64,000 nt of DNA from Erythrobacter tepidarius (lineage in GTDB: Bacteria > Pseudomonadota > Alphaproteobacteria > Sphingomonadales > Sphingomonadaceae). A program made the translations under genes and the position numbers. Under the pieces are notes generated by a model, which worked only from the letters and a program-made list of their open reading frames with translations, was not told where the DNA came from and made no database searches. Positions 57,596-64,000 of this stretch are shown here, piece after piece (position 1 is the stretch's first letter; each line of letters starts with the position of its first letter). The stretch covers positions 1 through 64,000 of the forward strand of contig NZ_MUYJ01000007.1 in the NCBI RefSeq assembly GCF_002155695.1, written 5' to 3'.

Positions 57596-58064
57596 TCAGC
57601 ACAGCACGGCGTCGGTGTAATCGGGATTGCTTGCCAGGCCGACCGACACGAAGCGCACGATGCGTCCGGCATATCGGCGACTGATGGACCGCCAGCGCAC
57701 GCCGCGCCGATCGCCTGCGCCTTGCTGAACCACCGTAGCGACAATCGCCGCCTGCCCTTCCGGCAGTCACGCTCTTGCAGATGAGCGCAGTGCTGTTGGC
57801 CTCGCGCCAAGGGCAAAGGGCGCAAGATGCGAAAGACGCGGCGTCTGGCGATTTCGGGCATGGCGCTGGCGACGAGACCTTGGACAGGTTTGCGAAGACG
57901 GACATCGATTCACCGAACCATGCCCGAATCGCAACCCCGAACGACCGGCAACACCAAGCTGCTGGTTGGCCGAGTTGGGCCATGCGAAGAACGCGCGTCG
58001 CCGGAAACGCAAACGGCACCAAAACCTCGCCAAGGATACAGCAAGGGCCGCCATGCGCCCACAT
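57596..58064 (-). pseudogene. Frameshifted or decayed gene remnant
   Basis: The 506-base gap 57593-58098 holds no intact gene on either strand that is convincing. On the minus strand the last 56 codons read GQAAIVATVVQQGAGDRR and end in NPDYTDAVLC, with protein-like composition. Upstream, at about 57765, the matching sequence (ANSTALICKSVT) is in another frame, so a one-base shift would join them into one cysteine-containing protein. The family is not recognised. It lies after the acyl-CoA dehydrogenase gene in the same direction. Confidence 0.35.
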
Positions 58065-58098
58065 GACGACCCTGGCGTTCCGGAAACGCCCGAAGGGC

Positions 58099-59904
58099 TC
58101 AGGCGGCAGTCGCGAAGGCCTCTGCTGGCAGCTTCATCATATAATCGCTGCCCGCTTCGAGCTTGCGGCGCAGCGCACCGGCATCGGGCAGAAAGCGTTC
58201 GGCGTAGTAGTTGGCCGAGACCAACTTGGCTTCGTAGAATGCCTTGTCTTCCGGTTCGCCCGCCAGTTTGGCGAGGGCAACCTTGGCCATCTTCAACCAG
58301 AAGAAGCCGAGCGTTACGATGCCCATGATGTGCATATAGTGATGCGCCCCCGCGCCGAGGTGGTTGGGGTTGGCCATCGCGTTCTGCATGAACCACATCG
58401 TCGCCGCCTTTTGTTCGCCGAGAGCCTTTTCGAGGCGTTCGGCAACCGAGGCCAGCTCCGGCACCTGCTTGGCCGAGGCGATTTCTTCGTCAATCATGGC
58501 GAAGAAGGCCTGAATCGCCTTGCCGCCATTCATGGCAAGCTTGCGACCGCACAGATCCATCGCCTGCACGCCGTTGGTGCCTTCGTAGATCATCGCGATG
58601 CGGCTATCGCGGACGAACTGCTCCATGCCCCATTCGCGGACATAGCCGTGCCCGCCGAACACCTGCTGCATGTTGGTGGCGATTTCGTAGCCCTTGTCGG
58701 TGCCGTAGCCCTTGATGACAGGGGTCAACAGCCCGATCAACATGTCGGCACGCTCGCGCTCCTCGGCGGTCTGGGCCTTGTGGGTGAGATCGACCTGAAG
58801 CGCGCCCCAAAGGCACAGGGCGCGCATCGCTTCGGTGAATACCTTAGCGTCCATGAGCATCCGGCGCACATCGGGGTGGACGAAGATCGGATCGGCCTTG
58901 GCCGCAGGGTCGGCCGGGCCCGTGAGCGCGCGGCCCTGACGGCGGTCAAGCGCATAGGCAACGGCGTTCTGATAGGCGACTTCGGCCTGGGCGTAGCCCT
59001 GGATGCCGACTCCGAGACGCGCGGCGTTCATCATGATGAACATCGCGGCAAGACCCTTGTTTTCCTCGCCCACCATATAGCCCGTCGCGCCATCATAGTT
59101 GAGCAGGCAGGTGGCGTTGCCATGGATACCCATCTTCTTCTCGATCGAACCACAGGTCACCCGGTTGCGCTGCGCAGGGTTGCCGTTCTCGTCGAGCAGG
59201 AACTTGGGCACGATGAACAGCGAGATGCCCTTGGTCGAGTCGGGCGCACCCGGGGTCTTGGCCAGCACCAGGTGGATGATGTTGCTGGTCAGGTCATGCT
59301 CGCCGGCGGAAATGAAGATCTTGGTGCCGGTGATCGCGTAGGTTCCATCGCCATTGGGCACGGCCTTGGTGCGGATCATGCCGAGATCGGTGCCGCAATG
59401 CGGCTCGGTCAGATTCATGGTTCCCGACCACTCACCCGAGATCATCTTGGGCAGGAAGGTCGCCTTTTGCTCCTCCGAGCCCTTGGCGAGGATCGCCGAG
59501 ATCGCGCCAGCAGTAAGGCCGGGATACATCGCGAAGGCCTGATTGGCGGTGGCGGTGTATTCCTCCAGCACGAAACCCAGCACATGCGGCATGCCCTGCC
59601 CGCCGAATGCCTCGGGCTGGGCGAGCGTGCCCCAACCGCTCTCCACATAGGCCTGATAGGCCTCCTTGAAGCCCGGCGGCGTAGTGACCGAGCCATCCTC
59701 GTGACGGGTGCAGCCATGCTCGTCACCTGCCTGATTGATCGGCGCGAGCACCTCGGCACAGAATTTGCCGGCCTCGTTGATGACGGTGTCGATCATGTCG
59801 GGCGTGGCATTCTCGAAGCCCGGCAGGTTGCCGTAACTGGCAAGGTCGAGCAACTCGTTGACAATAAAACGGGTATCGCGAGTGGGCGCGGTGTAGGTCG
59901 GCAT
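58099..59904 (-). CDS. Acyl-CoA dehydrogenase with C-terminal extension
   Basis: 601 residues. The flavin and substrate regions show MNLTEPHCGTDLGMIRTKA, GTKIFISAGEHDLT and the catalytic-glutamate loop MIYEGTNGVQAMDL. The last 150 residues match the extra AcylCoA_DH_C domain of the long FadE-like bacterial enzymes. It oxidises acyl-CoA to enoyl-CoA in beta-oxidation. A MerR-type regulator of the LiuR kind lies 45 bases upstream in the same direction, suggesting control by branched-chain or fatty-acid catabolism. Confidence 0.95.
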   Translation of the reverse strand: MPTYTAPTRDTRFIVNELLDLASYGNLPGFENATPDMIDTVINEAGKFCAEVLAPINQAGDEHGCTRHEDGSVTTPPGFKEAYQAYVESGWGTLAQPEAFGGQGMPHVLGFVLEEYTATANQAFAMYPGLTAGAISAILAKGSEEQKATFLPKMISGEWSGTMNLTEPHCGTDLGMIRTKAVPNGDGTYAITGTKIFISAGEHDLTSNIIHLVLAKTPGAPDSTKGISLFIVPKFLLDENGNPAQRNRVTCGSIEKKMGIHGNATCLLNYDGATGYMVGEENKGLAAMFIMMNAARLGVGIQGYAQAEVAYQNAVAYALDRRQGRALTGPADPAAKADPIFVHPDVRRMLMDAKVFTEAMRALCLWGALQVDLTHKAQTAEERERADMLIGLLTPVIKGYGTDKGYEIATNMQQVFGGHGYVREWGMEQFVRDSRIAMIYEGTNGVQAMDLCGRKLAMNGGKAIQAFFAMIDEEIASAKQVPELASVAERLEKALGEQKAATMWFMQNAMANPNHLGAGAHHYMHIMGIVTLGFFWLKMAKVALAKLAGEPEDKAFYEAKLVSANYYAERFLPDAGALRRKLEAGSDYMMKLPAEAFATAA

Positions 59905-59949
59905 CGGTTGGTCTCTCTGTTAGGGGCGGTTCTGGCCTGGTGCTGCCGC

Positions 59950-60414
59950 TCAGCGCAGGTCGAGCTTTTCTATCTCGGCCACGAATTCGGTGAGCTCCTT
60001 GATCGAACTGTCGATGTCGTCGCGCTGGGCCTTGAGCTTCTTGATGTGCGCGCGGCACTTTTCGATCGTGACGCGACGCTGTTCGACGCGGCCGTCATCG
60101 AGGTCATAAAGGTCGATCATCTCGCGGATTTCGTTGAGGCTGAAACCGACATTCTTGGCGCGCATGATCCATGCCAGGCGCGCGCGGTCGCGCTTGGAAT
60201 AGACGCGGGTCAACCCAACCCGTGCCGGGCTGATTAGCCCCTCGTCCTCGTAGAAGCGCAGCGCACGGGCCGTGCAACCGAATTCCGACGTGAGATCGGA
60301 GATCGTGAACTGCTCGCGCTTGTGGATGTCGGGCCGGTCGAGATGGGCACCGTTGCGGCGCCCTTCGGACTCGCGGTTGCTAGCGGTCTCGGTCGAGGTA
60401 GAAGCGGTAGCCAT
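59950..60414 (-). CDS. MerR-family regulator, LiuR-like
   Basis: 154 residues. After a polar N-terminal extension of about 35 residues, the MerR winged helix reads FTISDLTSEFGCTARALRFYEDEGLI and RVYSKRDRARLAWIMRAKNVGFSLNEIREMI. A coiled coil follows and no effector domain, as in LiuR, which regulates leucine/isovalerate and fatty-acid catabolism genes in proteobacteria. A palindromic site lies 18 bases upstream of its start. It precedes the acyl-CoA dehydrogenase gene, its probable target. Confidence 0.9.
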   Translation of the reverse strand: MATASTSTETASNRESEGRRNGAHLDRPDIHKREQFTISDLTSEFGCTARALRFYEDEGLISPARVGLTRVYSKRDRARLAWIMRAKNVGFSLNEIREMIDLYDLDDGRVEQRRVTIEKCRAHIKKLKAQRDDIDSSIKELTEFVAEIEKLDLR

Positions 60415-60432
60415 GCTTCTGTCTATCTTACC

Positions 60433-60448
60433 TTTACGTCAGCGTCAA
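60433..60448. promoter_or_regulatory. LiuR-like operator
   Basis: TTTACGTCAGCGTCAA is an imperfect palindrome with TTTACG/CGTCAA arms, close to the TTTACG...CGTAAA form described for LiuR. It lies between the MerR gene start and the hisI end and overlaps the expected promoter (minus strand, TTGACG at 60448-60443). Confidence 0.5.
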
Positions 60449-60840
60449 GTCTTGACCTTTACGAGAAGGGGGCCATTCTCCCCCTTCTCGATCCGACGGT
60501 AAAAGCAGCTCTGCGCGCCGGTGTGACAGGTCGGGCCCGCCGGCTGCGCGCGAATCACCACAGCGTCCTGATCGCAATCAACCAGCATCTCGACGACATC
60601 GAGATAATGCCCAGAGGTTTCCCCCTTGAGCCACAGCCGGCCGCGCGAGCGCGACCAGAAATGCACCCGGCCGCTATCGAGCGTGGCATCGAGCGCCTCG
60701 CGATTCATGTGTGCCACCACCAGCACCACGCCCGAGGCGACGTCGGTCACAACGGCGGTGAGAAGGCCCGACGCATCAAACTTCGGGGCAAAATACGAGC
60801 CTTGCTCGCGTTCTGCGGTGCTCAAGGCTTGGTCAGACAT
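60445..60840 (-). CDS. hisI: Phosphoribosyl-AMP cyclohydrolase
   Basis: 131 residues. The metal sites are CDQDAVV and the pair of cysteines in [34 protein letters not shown] is the signature stretch. It opens the purine ring in step three of histidine synthesis. It is the single-function short form; no hisE fusion is seen and no other his genes are nearby. The start [10 protein letters not shown] follows the family. Confidence 0.96.
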   Translation of the reverse strand: MSDQALSTAEREQGSYFAPKFDASGLLTAVVTDVASGVVLVVAHMNREALDATLDSGRVHFWSRSRGRLWLKGETSGHYLDVVEMLVDCDQDAVVIRAQPAGPTCHTGAQSCFYRRIEKGENGPLLVKVKT

Positions 60841-61169
60841 CTGTCGCACTCCGACAATCAGATCATGCCAAAATCGACGCCCTCTTGCGCTGATTGTTGC
60901 ACGTTCACAACAGCGCGTTGCAAAAAATGTCCGAGTGAAAGGTTTGCCCTTCCGAACCACGCAACCTGATGGAACAAGGATGCCGAGCCTCGGACAGGGG
61001 TTCACCACCGGACAACGGCGTCGCCCGATGCCACGTTCGGGGGCGACCGGACCGCAGGACTGGCAGCGGGGTGCCAGCGCGACCGGTTGAACGATAGGGG
61101 ACAGGGTCCCGGCGGTCAAATTAGGGGGTTGATCGCCATTGCCCGTAGGGGCGGATCCGAACCGTTTCG
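60841..61169. other. Gene-free stretch between comF and hisI
   Basis: No convincing open frame is seen in these 329 bases. Read on the minus strand, it includes GTCCGAG and CTCGGAC arms ahead of a six-T run (ATTTTTT) near 60920 and an interrupted hairpin (GCGCTG with CAGCGC) at about 60888-60917, before the hisI start. On the plus strand it leads into the terminator at 61178. It may hold a leader or a small RNA. Confidence 0.4.
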
Positions 61170-61940
61170 TCACGCGGCGCCCGGGGTTCCAAAGACCCCG
61201 GGCGTTTCGTTTTTCAGGCTGGCAGCGTCTGGGCTGGGCCGCTCTCCCGGCGCGTCGACCAACGCGAAACAGGCGACACTGACCATGCGCGCCCCGGCCT
61301 CGATCAGCACCTTGCGACAGGCCCGTGCGGTTGCACCGCTGGTGAAAACGTCGTCCACCAGCACGACATGGCGCCCTGCAATCCGCGTGCGGCGGCGCGG
61401 ATGGACGATGATCGCTCCCTTCAATGCACGGTCACGCGCGTCGCGCCCCAGCCCGCCGAGGCTGGGCGTCCGCTTGGGGCGCTGGAGACCATCGACCAGC
61501 GCCTCGCCTTTGCCCATCTTCGCCAGCTCTCCCGCCAGCAGCGCCGCCTGATTGAAGCCGCGCTGCCACAGCCGCCAGCGGTGGAGCGGCACCGGCACCA
61601 GCAAGGGCCTTGCATCACCGCGGAGCGGATCGGGCAGCCGCGCTGCGATCAAGCGCGCCAGCAGCCGCGCATGGGTGATCCGCCCTCCATGCTTGTAATC
61701 GAGCACGAGCCGCCGCGAAGCCGCGTTGTAACGTGTTGCCGCGTAGACGCGCAGCGCGCCCTCTTGCTCGGGCAGCGGGTTGCTTTCCGAGGCGCTTCCC
61801 GGAATGTCGAGCAGCCCCCAGCACTCGGCGCACAACCCGTCTTGGTCGGCCAGAGCCGCGCCGCAGAGCGGGCAGCGCGGCGGATAGACCAGATCCACCA
61901 GCGGCTTCAGGCTCCGGCCCAAGTGCGCGACCAATCTCAT
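61170..61940 (-). CDS. comF: ComF-family amidophosphoribosyltransferase-like protein
   Basis: 256 residues. An N-terminal zinc region CPLCGAAL...GLCAECWG precedes the PRTase domain with the PRPP loop [17 protein letters not shown]. ComF proteins help natural transformation, possibly by handling nucleotides or ssDNA. The last 15 residues ([14 protein letters not shown]) are encoded by the plus-strand terminator hairpin, so the C-terminus is longer than in most relatives. The start is chosen so that the zinc motif is intact; it leaves 56 bases to the divergent methyltransferase gene. Confidence 0.92.
   Translation of the reverse strand: MRLVAHLGRSLKPLVDLVYPPRCPLCGAALADQDGLCAECWGLLDIPGSASESNPLPEQEGALRVYAATRYNAASRRLVLDYKHGGRITHARLLARLIAARLPDPLRGDARPLLVPVPLHRWRLWQRGFNQAALLAGELAKMGKGEALVDGLQRPKRTPSLGGLGRDARDRALKGAIIVHPRRRTRIAGRHVVLVDDVFTSGATARACRKVLIEAGARMVSVACFALVDAPGERPSPDAASLKNETPGVFGTPGAA
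61178..61214 (+). terminator. Plus-strand rho-independent terminator inside the comF 3' end
   Basis: CGCCCGGGG (61178-61186) pairs perfectly with CCCCGGGCG (61196-61204), followed by TTTCGTTTTT. No plus-strand gene precedes it in the window for more than 300 bases. The stem would also fold in comF mRNA but lacks a T run in that direction. Confidence 0.65.
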
Positions 61941-61996
61941 CACCCCGCGTGTCGCACGGCTTGCACTGCCCTGGCAAGCGCGGCAGGGCGCTGGCA

Positions 61997-62757
61997 ATGA
62001 CCGCCCCAGCGATCCCGACCATCTTCAGCCCGCAGCGCCGTGACCGCCGCCTCGAACGCGCGCGCCTGCGTCGCTTCAATCCGGATGTCGCGCGCTTTCT
62101 CGCCGAGGATATGATCGAGGACACGCTTGAGCGACTTGCCTTCTTACGGCACTCGCCCTCCCGTGCTCTGGTTCTCGGCGACTGGACCGGTGCGCTGGCC
62201 GCCCGCCTCGATGCCGCCGGAGCCGAGGTGGCGGCGCCCACCGGGATCGATCTCGAGGCCCCATACCCGTCGGGCGGGTACGATCTGATCGTCGTCACCG
62301 GCCTGCTCGATGCCGTCAACGACCTGCCCGGGGCGCTGATCCACATGCACCGGGCACTGGCCCCAGGCGGGTTGGTGATCGCCCATTTCGTCGGCGGCCG
62401 CAGCCTGCCGGCCCTGCGCGCCGCGCTGATCGCCGCCGAGGCCGACAGGCCTGCCGCCCGCATCCACCCGCTGGTTGACCCGCGCGCCGCCCCTGTCCTG
62501 CTCCAGCGGGCGGGATGGAAGGATCCCGTGGTCGACACCCACACGCTGGCCGTTCGCTACAGCTCGCTCGACCGGCTGGTGGCCGACCTCAGGGATCAGG
62601 CGCTCGGCAATGCCCTGGCCCGACCTGCCGCTCCGCTCGGCAAGGCGGCGCTCGCCCGTGCCCGCAGCGCCTTTGCGGCCCGCGCCGAGGCAGACGGCAA
62701 GGTCACCGAAATCTTCGAGATCGTCACTCTCACCGGCCGGAGATCCCTGGCGGGGAC

Positions 62758-62761
<4 letters not shown>
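61997..62761 (+). CDS. NDUFAF5/BioC-like SAM methyltransferase
   Basis: 254 residues. IFSPQRRDRRLERARLRRF followed by FLAEDMIEDTLERLAFL, then a SAM-binding region ALVLGDWTGALAARL and a weakly conserved acidic loop, match the NDUFAF5-like group next to comF in sphingomonads. The mitochondrial relative modifies complex I subunit NDUFS7; the bacterial substrate is unproven. The glycine motif is degenerate (LGDWTG). It is convergent with ppdK, the two stops overlapping. Confidence 0.88.

Positions 62762-64000
<1,239 letters not shown>

Noticed and set aside
57775..60237. 820-residue plus-strand open frame opposite the acyl-CoA dehydrogenase gene
   Set aside because: It is the antisense shadow of a clearly conserved gene in high-GC DNA and has no recognisable domain.

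Overview
The window is a high-GC chromosomal segment from an alphaproteobacterium, most likely Sphingomonadales and probably close to Erythrobacter/Porphyrobacter. This rests on gene order and protein style: pdhC-lpdA; rnr-M28-proS-phaR-alr; radA-cvpA-scaffold; dnaK-dnaJ; hrcA-grpE divergent from rph-rdgB-hemW; gshB-yraN-rsmI. About 62 protein genes are supported. Most are core metabolism, information processing and proteostasis, with start codons assigned from Shine-Dalgarno position and overlap with neighbours.

The left end, about 1-6920, is accessory DNA. It holds, on the minus strand, a WYL-domain regulator of the BrxR/CapW type, a SNF2-type helicase and a Mod-like DNA methyltransferase that runs off the window. 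An IS5-family insertion sequence lies between regulator and helicase. Two long palindromes, one before the regulator and one before the helicase, look like operators. A small AlpA-like helix-turn-helix gene and a copy of a tRNA-Ser 3' end at 6901-6918 mark the probable right edge of a genomic island. This is the best candidate for a little-described system: a regulated helicase-methyltransferase defence module that may be damaged.

From 7000 to 23700 almost everything is on the minus strand: a Crp/Fnr regulator with an FNR-type box, a methyltransferase coupled to lpdA, pdhC with two E3-binding domains, rnr, an M28 peptidase, an archaeal-type proS, phaR with a likely operator, an MHS transporter coupled to alr, a NifU-like scaffold, cvpA and radA. 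A universal stress gene is the only plus-strand gene there. A patatin-like gene follows on the plus strand, then dnaJ and dnaK (minus, with a sigma-32-like promoter), a copper chaperone and a metallopeptidase-like gene (plus), and grpE and hrcA (minus).

From 32700 to 45400 come rph, rdgB, hemW and a Xer recombinase (plus), DedA, gshB, yraN and rsmI (minus), then a LpoA-like lipoprotein, parE, a beta-lactamase-fold protein and MoxR (plus). A near-perfect parS site at 45484-45499 suggests the segment lies in the origin-proximal part of the chromosome. A soluble chemoreceptor on the opposite strand separates MoxR from its usual VWA partner.

The right end holds NamZ with an MFS transporter, tspO, a DOMON-like gene, tyrS, a PilZ protein, a coupled MFS-cysteine synthase-dienelactone hydrolase operon, an acyl-CoA dehydrogenase with a LiuR-like MerR regulator and its box, hisI, comF, an NDUFAF5-like methyltransferase and the 3' part of ppdK. 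Two plus-strand terminator hairpins, at 7932-7967 and 61178-61214, have no plus-strand gene before them and may end small RNAs. Three stretches look like decayed genes: 26257-26606, 42975-43115 and 57596-58064.
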